Under the pieces are notes generated by a model that did not search any database, was not told where the DNA came from, and was given only the letters and a program-made list of their open reading frames with translations. A program made the translations under genes and the position numbers. Shown piece after piece: positions 11,272 through 23,807 of a stretch of 64,000 bases of DNA; position 1 is the stretch's first letter, and each line of letters begins with the position of its first letter. Location: the NCBI GenBank assembly GCA_034509925.1, contig CM067533.1, positions 2,744,001-2,808,000 of the forward strand. Reading direction: 5' to 3'. The stretch comes from Hirudinaria manillensis. Taxonomy: Eukaryota > Annelida > Clitellata > Hirudinida > Hirudinidae.

Positions 11272-14200
11272 ATGGAAGATAAACGAGACATTGGGAATAC
11301 TACAATCAACGTAGTCGATGTTGGGACAGAAGAGCAGGATGATGAAGTTACTGAAAATACGCCCCTCATTACCAAAGTTTATCAGGGTAAGGAATTTTTA
11401 TAGATTTTTTTGAAAGGATAAAATGTTAAACATTTTATTGCATAATTAGGTGATAACTCGATTTTCTGTTTATTGTGGACATTAATTTTTATTTATTCGA
11501 TCTATTTGCAATAAATGATGAAATGCTGTCATCATTATCATAATGCAGGAACTCCATGGTACATCTCCATCTTCATCATTGTCAACTCCATTCTTGGGGC
11601 TGGCATGCTTAACTTTCCATCAGCCTTCCACGAATCTGGTGGAATAATCAGTTCGTTTGTTTGCCAACTGGTGAGTGATTGCTATCCTACCTGATTTGTT
11701 TAGACTCTTGCATTTATTATAATAAATATGCTGTTGACTGATCAATACCGTGATTGATTTATCACGAATAATTAACTTTAACCTAAGGACATAATTTAGT
11801 AATATCTCAACCTATCTATTGTTTAACATTTGTGTTAAGTGATTAAATGGTTTTTTTAAAAGCCTAAAAATGTAGATAGATTTCTGCTCATAATTAAGAT
11901 TTCATCTCAAATTGACTACCTGGATGATCTCCATAGGTGATAACAGTCATCATGGTGTTTTCTCTGATTGCTTTCGTGAGATGCGCCGGTCAGTTCAACA
12001 GCGCCTCCTACCAGGAAGTGGTCACCCGCTTCTGCGGAAAGAAGGCCAGCCACTTGTGTTCGGTCCTCATTCTGCTGTACACGTTCGGATCCAGCATCGC
12101 CTTCCTCATCATCATCGGAGACCAGATTCAAATATGTCGGTGGTTTTGTTGTCTTTGTTTTTCTTATCTTTGTCATTTTTATAATAATAATAATAATGGT
12201 AATGATAATGATAATGATAACGATAACAACAACAACAATAATAATGTTAACAATAATAATATGTCATTTGTATAGCGCCGTGCGCGTGAGCTAAAGGGCG
12301 CCGTAGTCAATTTTTGGCTTTCACACAAATCATTTTCAAGAGCTTTTATTTTTATTTTCATTTTTATCAGCCACAGTGCTCTAAAGTATAGAAACTGATT
12401 TAAAGAAATTTAATTGTAGCAATTGTAATTATGCAGTTTGTATTGTTTATTGCAGAGCTTAAAAATGAATAAAAATTTAATTCTATTTTCACATATAACA
12501 TCTATTAGTAGTTGCCACACAATTTTGTATAAGTGGTCTTTGGGTGACACATGATGATGTCTTTGGGTGACCCTTCGATTTGTTCTCATAAATAAAATAA
12601 AATAAAATAAAATAAAATAAGAATTAATAGAAATTCAATAGTTTGCATGTTCACATCATCTAAATGACTGTGTCTGAAATTAATAACAATAATAATAATA
12701 ATAATTATTATTTCTACAATAATAATAATAATTTCTATAATAATAATAACAATAATAATAATAATTATTATTATTACTATTATTATTATTATTTATTATT
12801 AATGTGCTGACCAATAAAGACTGAGTCAAAAGATTTTTAGGATTGCATGTTGTGTATTAATTAATTACTGGTTCTATCAAATTCTTAAATTAAATTAAAT
12901 TCTTTTTGGATGGTAATGCTGCAACATTCACACCAGATATGAAGGGAAATGTTAGCAAACAAATCCAAGAACAAAACAATACTATTTGGTTGATAATTGT
13001 AATAACAATACACAATACAAGTACATAATAAATAATTAATCAATGACAATGGTGATGATGATGATTGCATTCTAAACTAACAATGCCATTCCACGTTCCA
13101 GTCCTCCAGGCGGCCTGTCCGCACCTGGTTGCCGAGGCCCCCTGGTACCTGGATAGGAAATTCCTTCTTTCCGTCGTCTCCGTCACCACCGTCCTTCCCC
13201 TCTGCTACTCGAAGCGCATCGACTTCCTCAAGTACCCGAGGTGATGATGATGACGATCGCCATCTGATCAGTGATTTAATTATTTATTATTATCAAGTGT
13301 GAATCAGTAATTTATTTATTAATATGAATTTGTTTATTTTCTAAGTTAATAACAAATGGAATTATTATTACATATTTTAATATAATTTTTGTCATGTATT
13401 ATTTGTATTTAATACTTATTATTATTACGTTAATTTGTGGTTAATAATATTTTCTTTTAATCTTTTAATCCGTAGCTCCGTAGGAATTGTTGCTGTCATT
13501 TACTGCGTCCTTCTGGTCATCACAAAGTACTTCACTGGTGTCGATGGTGCACTTGTTGGACCGACAAGGAAAAGGTGGGTTTTGAACCTGCGACCCTCGG
13601 CCTTCGTGTGTCGCATTTAGAACGCTTAGTTAGAAGACGGTTATTAAAGTTGGACGTATTTTTTGGACATTTATGTGTATTTTCTAAATTTAAAATTTTT
13701 AATTGTTATAAAATAATTGTTGTGAAATAATTTGTGTTTTGATCGTATTCTATTTAAGAATAGAATACTACTATGGTTAGTTCCAAAGTCTTATTTATAT
13801 TATTATAAATATTATTACATATATTACATTATAAATATAAATCTTAAACATATTAATTTGTCCCTTGAAAAATACACATTTAAAAAAAATGATTATTAAA
13901 TAATTTAATTGAATTGCATTTTCTTATTATATACTATATTATATAATTTAATATATTATATATATTATTATGATTAGAAATAATTTTTTTATTATAATTT
14001 TCTTATAATAAGAAAATGTTCGTCATTGGTTCCTCGTGTGCCAATTTCGTTTTTTAAACTTTCTCTTTTAAGATTGCAAAAAAAATAATAAGTTCTGAAT
14101 GCCTCTCAAGGCAGATCAATTGGTTATTAACAGTATTTATAAAACTACTATTTCTTTTTTTTAATATATTTTATTTTATTTGTGTTATATTATTATTTTA

Positions 14201-16608
14201 TTTATTTATATTGTATATTTATTATTTATGTTGTATGTTATTTATATTGTTCTATTTATTTATTTTATCTATGTTATGTTATTGTTTTATTTCCAGCCCT
14301 GAAAACTTTGCTGACATTTTCTTGGTCATCCCTACAATTTGCTTCAGCTACCAGGTACTTTGCATTCCACATTATATTTTAGTTTAAATTAATCATCTTA
14401 ATACTAATTGTTTTTAATAATTAAATAATAATAATTTTAATTTTAAATAATTAAATTTAAAATAAATTTTAATGAAAAGTTTTAGAATAAAATCCACGAC
14501 TAATTCCATTTTACCCTGCAGTGCCATTTGAACATCATACCGATCTATGCCTGCACGAAGGATCGAGAAAGCAAGTGCTTTGACAAGGCCATCATCCTCT
14601 CAGTCATCATCTGCTTCATAATTTACAATTCATTCGCCATATTCGGTTACCTCACCTTCGGATCTGCCGTGCTGGTAATTCCATCGTTTGTTTCAATTTC
14701 AGTTGGGTTTGCAATTTGGCAATAGGTTCTAAACTGTTATAACTGATTAATTTAATTAGTTAAGTAGTACTGGGTGTGTATTTCTGGTTTAAGTGCTTTT
14801 TGCATCCAAATTACACAAGACTGCCACCTGGGGGCTGGATTTAAATGAGCCGACGGGTGGAATCGAAAATTGGATATGCTATTAAATTTCCTCTTTGACT
14901 TCTTAGTTTAACGAGCGTTTAATTCGATCTCGCTTCTGACAGAATAAAATTGAAACAGTACTTTACTTCAAAAAAAGGTGTCATCTTTATTGAACATTAT
15001 TTTGATCAGTTGACAAATTCACGTGACTGCATTATTGTCGTCATCATCATCAACAATACCAATATCCTTACAAAATAAAAATTGCCTAATAAGTGCCTTA
15101 TGGCTTTATTCTTGATTTTTTTAAATTATTGATTTTTTTAAAATTTAAACTTAAATTATTATAAATAATTCAAATTTAAACTGTAGCTCTTTAAATTTAA
15201 AATATAAATTAAAATGGTTAAACGATTTAAACTTAAATTCTAAACTAAATCGCTTAACGAATTTAAACTTTCACGAGTTCCGTTTTGTCCCTTCAGCCCG
15301 ACATCCTGTTGAACTACAAACCGACCCCCGAAGTCCTCGCCGGGGTCCTCGGCATCACCATCAAGATGGTCGTCTCGTATCCGCTGATGCAGTTTGTCGG
15401 GAGGTTGATTTTTTTTTTTTAATTCGTAATTCATTTTAAATTAATTTTAATTTTAAATGAATTCGTAAAATTGTATAATGTATAATTTCCATTTTCGTTT
15501 CCTTAATTTTCTTTCTTTTTAATGAATTTATAATGTCATTTGTTTTGCAACATATTCTCAACCTTTTTTTTCTTTGCTTTTGTTTGTGGCAATATTTAGT
15601 GTGCAATGCACACATCCATCTGGGTTTTAAAATTGGTTGAGGTATCGACACGGACCAATTTTAACCAAATAAATGGTTACCAGGTACTTTGCGTTCCATG
15701 TTTTTCAAGCTTCTTTGCTTCTTGCGACAAGAAGATGCAGTCACCAAAAGCTGATGATTGAATGAACGGACCTATTTGGGAGGACTTGCTTCCCCCAGTT
15801 CAAATGCCAGTGACTCAATAATGGCAATTAATACTTGTTTAACAATGCTGCCATCATTTCTGTCTTACCAGACATCTTTTTCAAAGATAAATATTTATAT
15901 TTTAGTTTTATTTTTAATAAATTAAAATTAAAAATCGATTTTTTTTGCAGGAAAGTTGCAGAGGATTTGGTGAAGAGTTTTGACAGAAGCGAAAGAAGGC
16001 TCGAGGACGTGGACAGGAACGAGAAGGTCGTCAGGGTCGCCGTGGCAACCGTTTGGTTCGCCGTGGCCCTCGCCATCTCCCTGTTCGTGCCCGACATCGA
16101 CAAAGTCATCGTCTACCTCGGGGGACTCGCTGCCTGCTTCATCTTCATCTTCCCAGGTCAGTGACGATTGGAATTTGAAGATCAACTTATTTTATGCAAA
16201 ATTAATTGTATATTAACCATAGGTACTGCTGTACTTTGTATATTTAGCTTATATATATGTATATATTTTGGTATTGTATATATAGTATATATAACTATAG
16301 GTTATATGTTTGCTTTTTGTGTCATATTTCTTTTAATAACTTTCATCCAATTATTATTAAAGGGATTAATATTATTTTAATTTTTAAGCCCATAATTGGA
16401 AAATTTGAATTAATGTTTTATATTATTTAATCAATCTTAACATTATATCTTCATAGGCTTCAGCGTGTTTGAATACATGTTCCTTGCACAAGACACCACG
16501 AAGTGCAGAAGATGGTCGGCCATCGTAGCAGGAATTATGTGCATTTCACTTGGTGGTTTCATCCTTGGTGTTACCACGACATCCAACATCATGAAAAACA
16601 TTTTTTAA
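11272..16608 (+). CDS. SLC38A7-like amino-acid transporter, paralogue A, 10 exons
   Basis: Exons: 11272-11386, 11549-11670, 11937-12135, 13102-13240, 13476-13574, 14297-14354, 14522-14674, 15297-15403, 15951-16156, 16457-16608 (449 residues). It is a member of the amino acid/auxin permease superfamily with about 11 membrane helices. TM1 keeps the family motif ([15 protein letters not shown]), exon 3 has [16 protein letters not shown], exon 4 has APWYLDRKF and PLCYSKRI, and exon 6 ends IPTICFSYQ leading into CHLNIIP. Exon 7 has YLTFGSAV, exon 8 has [13 protein letters not shown] and the last helix follows [12 protein letters not shown]. These match human SLC38A7 (SNAT7), a lysosomal glutamine/asparagine exporter; the same substrate is likely but inferred. 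The N-terminal tail is acidic and soluble, as in the family. All phases fit, with no frameshift. Confidence 0.92.
12181..12312 (-). repeat. Short dispersed LINE/SINE-like tail with AAT repeat, intron 3 of gene A
   Basis: Read on the minus strand, a GC-rich core (GGCGCCCTTTAGCTCACG, then GGCGCTATACAAATGACATA) runs into an (ATT)n-type tail. The same core followed by the same tail occurs in the opposite orientation at 18131-18215, so this is a dispersed repeat rather than gene sequence. The GCGCTATATAAAT-plus-microsatellite ending resembles the 3' ends of L2/CR1-type LINEs or SINEs derived from them. Confidence 0.6.
12590..12800. repeat. AAATA and AAT simple repeats
   Basis: Five-base (AAATA)n at about 12590-12620 is followed by several (AAT)n/(ATT)n blocks between 12687 and 12800, within intron 3 of gene A. 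Confidence 0.8.
13575..13625 (-). repeat. tRNA-like B-box segment at the start of intron 5, gene A
   Basis: On the minus strand the sequence contains CGCAGGTTCAAAACCC, which fits the RNA polymerase III B-box consensus GGTTCRANNCC. It abuts the splice donor of exon 5. The equivalent donor in gene B (20151) begins with a similar GTGGGT-TTGAAC sequence, so the segment may predate the A/B duplication. It may be an old tRNA-derived SINE edge; evidence is limited to the one box. Confidence 0.3.
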
Positions 16609-16626
16609 CCAATTATTAATATTCCG

Positions 16627-16632
16627 AATAAA
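16627..16632 (+). terminator. Polyadenylation signal of gene A
   Basis: AATAAA lies 19 bases after the stop codon of paralogue A. Confidence 0.55.
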
Positions 16633-17858
16633 TTCTCAATTATTCGTACACGACGTTTCTTTCTTTCTGATTTTGTTTCTTTGAAAGTGTCGTCGTCTTG
16701 TTTCTAGTTTGATGTCAGTTTTTTGTTGGACTGGAAATGATTAGAATCGAGGCATTAAAATATCGAGACAAACCCATGACCACCACGATTTTCTCTCAGC
16801 CTTTTGAATTCCTATTAAAACATGTTTTGAATAATCAGGTTTTATTCATTCATACATGCAGCATTAATTCCCAATTAGAGGAACCATTGCTTTTGTAACA
16901 TTCGTTAGTGAAATGTTTCATTTGCTTGTACTTAGGTGCCATCAGGTCTCGTCTCACTGTTATCCGGTAATAACGTGACTCGTAGCTGTTATGAGACTCG
17001 CTAAGATTTCAGGGCAGTTCTTCCCGTGACTATGCAATTATTTTTAAGCTCTGTACTGCTGACTTCGTTCCTGCATTGCTTTTCAGTCTGATCTGCTTTC
17101 GTCGGTTTAAGAAGTGTGCGTTTATTTTTTTTTCCAAATTAATAAAGGACTCCTGAAGATTCATCCAAATGGAAACATCTGAAAAATATTTGCCCCAGTT
17201 TTTTGAGCAATCACTTAATCAAATAATTTTAGATTTAATGAAAAGCTATGGTATTTATTTATAATGCTAATAACATTGATTATTAAAAATCCTCTCATAG
17301 ATACTTTTGAAAAAGCTGGCACTAAATATTTATGTAGCCCCATAAATGTACCGTATCTTACTCAGTTCATAAATTCATTGATTACAAAAAGCGTTCGCTA
17401 AAAGCTCTTAACTTCTGATAATCTTACGACCCTGCGAATATATTCCCCCATGCGATCATGACTTTTGTGGCCATATATCCGAAACCAGAGTATTCACCTG
17501 TTACGAGGCGTAAATTTAGGTTCTTTCGATTGTTACACTAGCGCCATTTGATCACAAAGTCTCAGGCCTTTTCGATGATGGATGTCGTTAAAGTCGATAT
17601 GATGAAATTTTATCGTCCACCACTTTTAATGACATCTGTTTTGCAATCGATGTTGAAGAATACTAATATCCCATATGTCTCAGATCTAATCTTTCTGTTA
17701 CATAGGGTTTCCAATGTCGATAATATTGACTAATACAAATAAATCGACAGTTTTATGGATATTTCTAAGAACAAAATCGTTTTAATTAAATAAATACTCA
17801 CTGATTACCATATTTTAGGAAATTCCTAAGCAATTATACGATTTATCAAATCGTTATA
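16633..17858. other. Spacer between transporter genes A and B
   Basis: About 1.2 kb of AT-rich sequence without a recognised exon or repeat. It must include the promoter of gene B. Confidence 0.5.
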
Positions 17859-20800
17859 ATGTCTTCTACGAAGGATGAGAAGTCTTTAGTGTCCAGTGCA
17901 TCGGAAAATGGTTGGTCCCTGTCTTGCAACCTATTAGTATGGTATCATTTCTCAATGCGCTTTTACTGGACAAGTGCGTTATTTTTGTTTAACATTTAGC
18001 AGCATAACAAATATCCGTGCATATCTTATTGATATAATAAATGTTTGTACTTTATGATGTTAGATCCGAAAGGTCCGCCGTCGATTTTAAGACGAGTCTC
18101 AAGACATTGTCTTTCAGGCGTTGATTTTAGGACTGGCATAGCGCCCCTGTAGGTCAAGCTCACGGCGCTATATAAATGACATATTATTATTATTATTATT
18201 ATTATTTATTATTGTTATGATTGTTTTTATAATCACAGCAGATAATATACACACACCGTTATGAAATTTAATTTCGGAATAGAAATTAAAAATTACAATG
18301 CTGACAATCCAGATTTGATCATCATCATCATCACCATTATCGTCACCATCACCATCATCGTCATGATCAAGACCGCCACGCAGCCACCACTAAAACCAAA
18401 ACAATCATCGTAGTCGTCGTCATCATCATCATCCAGGAACTTCGTGGTACATCTCCAGCTTCATCATCGTCAACAGCATCCTTGGAGCTGGAATGCTCAA
18501 CTTTCCTTCGTCCTTGCACGTATCTGGTGGCATAGTCTCGTCAATTGCTTGTCAAATTGTAGGCAGCCTTTATTTCTGTTTGGATTTGAATTAATAATAT
18601 TAATTAATTAATTAATTAATAATAATAATAATAATAATATATCGATAATAGATAATAATTAACATTATTTAGCATGAACTATTCTAATAAAAATAATAAT
18701 AATAACAATAATAATAATAGTAATAATAATATATATTATTTTTTGACAGTATATCATTGCGCATAATTACGAGATTGGTAATATAGCTTATCAAAAAACA
18801 CTATAATAATAATAATTGGTTTTATTTTATTTTTATTAATAATATTATTGCTAATAATTAAATAATGATAATATACTATTATTATTAATAATTATACTAT
18901 ATTATTATAATATCAAATATTATTATTTAATTATTGTAATATCTAATTATAATTTTATTATTGTTATTATTATTATTATTATTATTATTAACACAATATT
19001 ATTATTCTTCTTCTTATTATTAACATGCGTCTTGCAACTTATTAGTTGTTTATTATATCGATAGACTTAAATAGGCAGAAAAAAGAGTCAAACAGATGGA
19101 AAAAATCTGAAAAATAAGTTCATTCGACCTTATCAGGTAATCATCATCATCCTCATTGGCACGATGATTGGCTTCGTGAGATGCGCCCACCTGTTCAACT
19201 GCTGCTCCTATCAGGAGGTCATCAAGTGCTATTGCGGAAAAAGGGCGGGTTACGTCTGCTCGGCCCTAATCCTGATCTACACGTTCGGCATCGACGTCTT
19301 TATCCTCATCGTCGTCGGCAATTTGGTTCAGTTGTGTCGGTAGATGTAGCTATGCATTCGACGTCAGTGAATGATTTCAATAGCTTCTAATCGAATTTAT
19401 TTCAATTTATCATCATCATTCATTCAAAGTTGGCAAATAAAACATCTGGTAATTTACTTGTAAACATATTCCAGCCATCCCGATATGTAATTTATATTTT
19501 GAAAACATCGGGCATCAATTAATTTTTAGTCCTTCATTGCAGCAGAAGTTGATATTTTAAGAATGATGTATAGTATAAGATGATGTCTGCCATCAACGAT
19601 AGGGCGTCGTCTATGGTGACGACGACGACGATGACGACGATGATGACGACGATTATGATTTTTCATTGATTGAGTGACCAAAGCTAATGAAAGTCGTGAA
19701 GATGTTCCACGTTCCATGTTCCGTGTTTCAGTTTTCCAGGCAGCACTGCCCAACCTGGTTGCTGAGGCCCCCTGGTACCTGGGTAGGAAATTCCTTCTTT
19801 CCGTCGTCTCCGTCACCATCATCCTTCCCCTCTGCTACTCGAAACGCATCGACTTCCTCAAATACCCGAGGTGATTATGATGACGATCACTATCTATCGA
19901 TTTTATTAATTAAAATTAATATGATTATAAACTGCACTTGATCCTAGCATTATTCAGATATATGACCGATGTTATATGATTAATAAAATATAATATACAC
20001 ATTGTAATATATTGTTTAGCATGTAATAATGCTTTTAATTCTTTTAATAAGCTCCGTAGGAATTGTGGCCATAATTTACTGCGTTTTTCTGGTCATTGCA
20101 AAATACTTCACCGGCGTGGATGGTGCTCTTGTCGGACCGACGAAGACGAGGTGGGTATTGAACTCAAACCTCTTTGCATTCTGCTCCTCTTAGATGGGAA
20201 TGAGTTTCCCACGTCTTGTGCATGGTCTGCAGTAACTTGTAATGGCTGCTATTTTCAGTTCAAAGTGAAACGATTTGGCTTTCGATGGTCTTGCAATGCA
20301 CTTGCAATACTCACATCTCAATATTTTAAGCTCATTATAAACTCCCCTTTTTCTCTTTGTTGTCCTCTTCTTCAATAAGGACATCCGCCTGATCACCGGA
20401 TGAGGCCCATCCCCGGAGAACGTCAGGGGTTTCAAAGGGCTGAAATGTTCGAAGATGGGGACCTCCTCTGAGGATCCCTGTCGGAGAGCTCCGAGAAGGA
20501 GTTTCTAACATCATTTATAGCTGAAGTTCAAACATACTCAGACTTATCGTTAATTAAATTATTCTAAAAATATAGATCAATGGCATCGTACACTCTTCGA
20601 TCGCTATTGCTAGCAATTAATTTCATGTCAAGCAAAGAATATTTAATGAATATTTAATTAAATTAATCATAATTATTCAATTATTCAATCAACTCAAAAC
20701 ACATGGCTTATTCTCTCATCTATTTAAATAACCTTCCATGTTCTCAGACCAGATGAAGACATTGACGTCTTTCTAGCTATTCCAACGATATGCTTCTGTT

Positions 20801-22748
20801 ATCAGGTTACGTTAATGTGTTCTGATTCAAGACAAAATTAGGCTTTATAACAAATCTCTGTGATGTTTTTCTGTTCGAATTACTTTATAAAATATGAAAA
20901 GTTTATATTATTATATAATATTATATAATACCACAGAATTCATAGGATACAAATATATAAAGAAAAGTCAATTTACACTGGAAACTGTCAATTGAATTGA
21001 AAATGACGCCGAATGTCCGAGAATTTTTATTAAATTTTAAAATCTACTTCGAACCAGGGTCATCTGGGAATTGTGCCCATCTTTATCTGCACGAAGGATC
21101 GCGAAAGCAGACTATTCGATGTAGCCATAGCGCTATCATTGGTCCTCTGCTTCGTCATCCTCAATTCCTTTGGCATATTTAGCTACCTCACTTTTGGATC
21201 GGCCGTGCAGGTTACTGAATGAGTTAAGATCGCTGAACAAAACGTAACATAACAATAACAACAGTAACATTCATGCTGTAGATGACTTTAGGGTATATAT
21301 CTTTAGGCACCATATCCAAATCGTGACCAAAAGAAAGTAAATGAGCAAAGGAAAGTTTCGTAGACTCATACTGATTGCAATGCTATTCAAAGATTGTTAG
21401 GTAAAAAGGACAAGCAATGGGGCTGCCTTATTAGGACCAGAATTCTAAAATTGTTGTGGTTGCAAGAGGTTTATTGCATCCGTTGCGTGACATCGACTGC
21501 TTTTATCTTCACAAAGTGGATTGATTTAAAATTTAATAGGATACAGTTTGATGATTTAATACTTCATTCTCTCCGTAGACAAACATTTTGCTGAGCTACA
21601 AAGCAACTCCTGAAGTGATATGCGGTGTTGCGGCGTTCATTATAAAGGTGATCGTCACCTATCCATCGATGCAGTTCGTCGGAAGGTCAGTAATGAATAC
21701 AAATTTTATAAATCAATTTATTTTCTTTGAATATTCTAAACATCTTTTAAATAATCAAAGAATATTTAGTTTAAAATCGACATATGATTAGGTTCATGGC
21801 CAGGTGCTTTCTAACAAGATGTAGGTTGACAAAATGAATGGGTAGTATTCCAGAACTCAGAGGTAATGGCAGCAGTCGTTGTGTGTCGTGTTCGAAACCC
21901 AGCCCGCACCTCCGAGGTGAGCTTTCAAGTAGGGTCATGGCGGGTCGATTAGGAAGTGTTATAACCTACTCATAAAGCAACTAAGTAGTCTTGACTAGCA
22001 CTGCATGCAATTACCATTTATTCTTCTTAATATTATTATTACCGAACATAAAATACAAGCAAATTATGAATAATGATTTAGGAACGTCGTACAAGATTTT
22101 ATGGTGAAATTCGACAAGAACGAAGATCCAGAGGAGATCGTGAGGCGGGAGAGAGTGAGAAGATTCACCATAGCAACCGCGTGGTTTGTCCTCACTCTCA
22201 CCATCTCCCTGTTTGTGCCCGACATCGAAAAGGTCATAGTTCACCTAGGAGCTCTAGCCGGAATTTTCATCTTCATCTTTCCAGGTTCAATGGCTTTTTA
22301 GTGACAAGAATTGAAATGGATCTGAAAAGTGGATATTGTTATTCAACTTTTGTGTTTTCATCTTTTATCTTTCTTTAATCTTTCTCACATATTTCTCTCT
22401 AAAAGGTGAACATAAATCTAGTTGTCATATTCATATTCGATACAATCTTATTTAGACCATCATCGTTCTGTTCGTACTTTCTTGCAGGGCATCGACATAA
22501 TAATAAGCAAAACTAATTAACTTATCATGTAATAATGTTGAATTAATATTATAATATCAATTAATGGTAAATCGTAATTTTTTTATTTACCTTAAGGTCT
22601 TTCAATGATAGAATATTTATTGATCATGAAAGAGTCGACGAAATGGTTCCGTTGGAACGGCTTGTGGATCACAGTTGCCTGCACAGCATTCGGTGGTTTC
22701 ATATTGGGCGTGGTGACCACAAATAACATTTTGAAGATCATATATTGA
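17859..22748 (+). CDS. SLC38A7-like amino-acid transporter, paralogue B, 10 exons
   Basis: Exons: 17859-17910, 18437-18558, 19137-19335, 19732-19870, 20052-20150, 20748-20805, 21058-21210, 21579-21685, 22082-22284, 22597-22748 (427 residues). Exons 2-8 and 10 have exactly the lengths of paralogue A (122, 199, 139, 99, 58, 153, 107, 152) and every phase matches, so this is a tandem duplicate. TM1 keeps [15 protein letters not shown]; exon 4 ([19 protein letters not shown]) is almost identical to A. The TM region after exon 6 reads CYQGHLGIVPIFICTKDRES. The N-terminus is shorter than in A. The D-to-G change in the WYLDRKF motif is the most visible family deviation. Same membrane transporter role inferred; closest relative in the window is A. 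Confidence 0.9.
18131..18215 (+). repeat. Short dispersed LINE/SINE-like tail with ATT repeat, intron 1 of gene B
   Basis: A core AGCTCACGGCGCTATATAAA followed by TGACAT and (ATT)n. It is the second copy, in opposite orientation, of the element at 12181-12312. The copy is presumably 5'-truncated. Confidence 0.6.
18596..19020. repeat. AAT/ATT-rich simple repeats, intron 2 of gene B
   Basis: Several blocks of (AAT)n, (ATTA)n and (ATT)n fill most of this intron. No gene content. Confidence 0.75.
20370..20510. other. GC-rich island within intron 5 of gene B
   Basis: About 130 bases of markedly higher GC (for example CCGGATGAGGCCCATCCCCG and a GGGACCTCC-to-GGATCCC hairpin) interrupt an otherwise very AT-rich intron. 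On the minus strand an open frame spans 20190-20435 with several cysteines. It may be the edge of a mobile element; no family was recognised. Confidence 0.35.
21850..21990 (+). repeat. Possible tRNA-derived SINE, intron 8 of gene B
   Basis: TGGCAGCAGTCG (A-box-like) is followed by GTGTTCGAAACCC (B-box-like), in a locally GC-rich block inside an AT-rich intron. A/B-box spacing is shorter than in a true tRNA. No second full-length copy was found in the window, so this remains a suggestion. Confidence 0.35.
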
Positions 22749-23807
22749 TTTCTCCTTATATATATTGATGCCAATGCAAATAATGCTATTGCATACATAC
22801 AATTATATTAGTATAACATACTAACCCTGACCCTAACCCTAACCCTAACCCTTTATATTATGCATGTATACTAATCCAGCAGTTTTAATAATTGATTAAT
22901 ATTGGGTGATATATTGGTTTGTTGAAATTGTTATTTGTTTGTTATCATTACTTTAAAATAATAATCAGGACTTTCGTGTAATGATGGGTTTACTTAATTA
23001 ATTTTCAATGTTTATTTTTCAACTTCGGGTTGTTAAGCACTCCACAAATAATATTTCCTTTTATTTAGTTTATTCATTTTGTGATATCATAATAATTTAT
23101 GGTTGTGATTTCATAATAATTTATGCTGCTATAATTAAATATCAAAACTCCGCAATTGTGTTGTTTTTTCTGATTGAATTTCTGGAAATTTCCAATCTCG
23201 AACTTTTAGATGATAGTAGAAGCAGGGGATGCATCGTCCGATTACCGCTTTCGATAGAAATTCCTCAATGTTATCATGGAGTGTATTTCGGATACTTGAA
23301 TTGTTAATTGAAAACAATCAATGGTTGCAAACAGAAATAATAAGTTTATTTTAAAATTAGACCCTTTGACGGAGACATCATTAAGCCTCAAATTAACATT
23401 GCTTTTCGAAAGTTTGTGCTAGAATTACAAAATTTCAGCCTTATAAAACAATTTAGCACCTCAAGACGTACTGAGTTCGAAATGTTTTCAACTCACGAGG
23501 CACGAGTTGCGACAAAGTATTTCATCCAAATACGTCACCGAATACGAACATCTGTGTTTGAAATTCATTTAACGCCGAGCAATTTGCCAATAAATTGTCT
23601 CAAATTTTCTCGAAAGGTGTCGTCTTGTTGTCTACAAACAGCTGCTCGCAGTTGCTTCACTTGACTTTCAAAAGGCTTTCTTAATCTTGGAACACAACCA
23701 TTCAGAGGAAGCGAATGTTTAAACTAAACATTAAGTAAAGCTTTGTTGTTATTTTACCTTTAAGATATTATATAATCTTAAATTTTAAACGCAGTCGACA
23801 TTTGGAC
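22749..23807. other. Spacer between transporter genes B and C
   Basis: About 1 kb without a recognised gene. It contains the interstitial telomeric repeat. A 99-codon plus-strand open frame at 23008-23307 is AT-rich and unlike any known family. Confidence 0.45.
22821..22853. repeat. Interstitial telomeric repeat, (CCCTAA)n
   Basis: CTAACCCTGACCCTAACCCTAACCCTAACCC, about five units with one CCCTGA variant, corresponds to TTAGGG on the other strand. It lies 73 bases downstream of the gene B stop codon. Short interstitial copies of this kind commonly mark repaired double-strand breaks or old fusion points. Confidence 0.85.
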
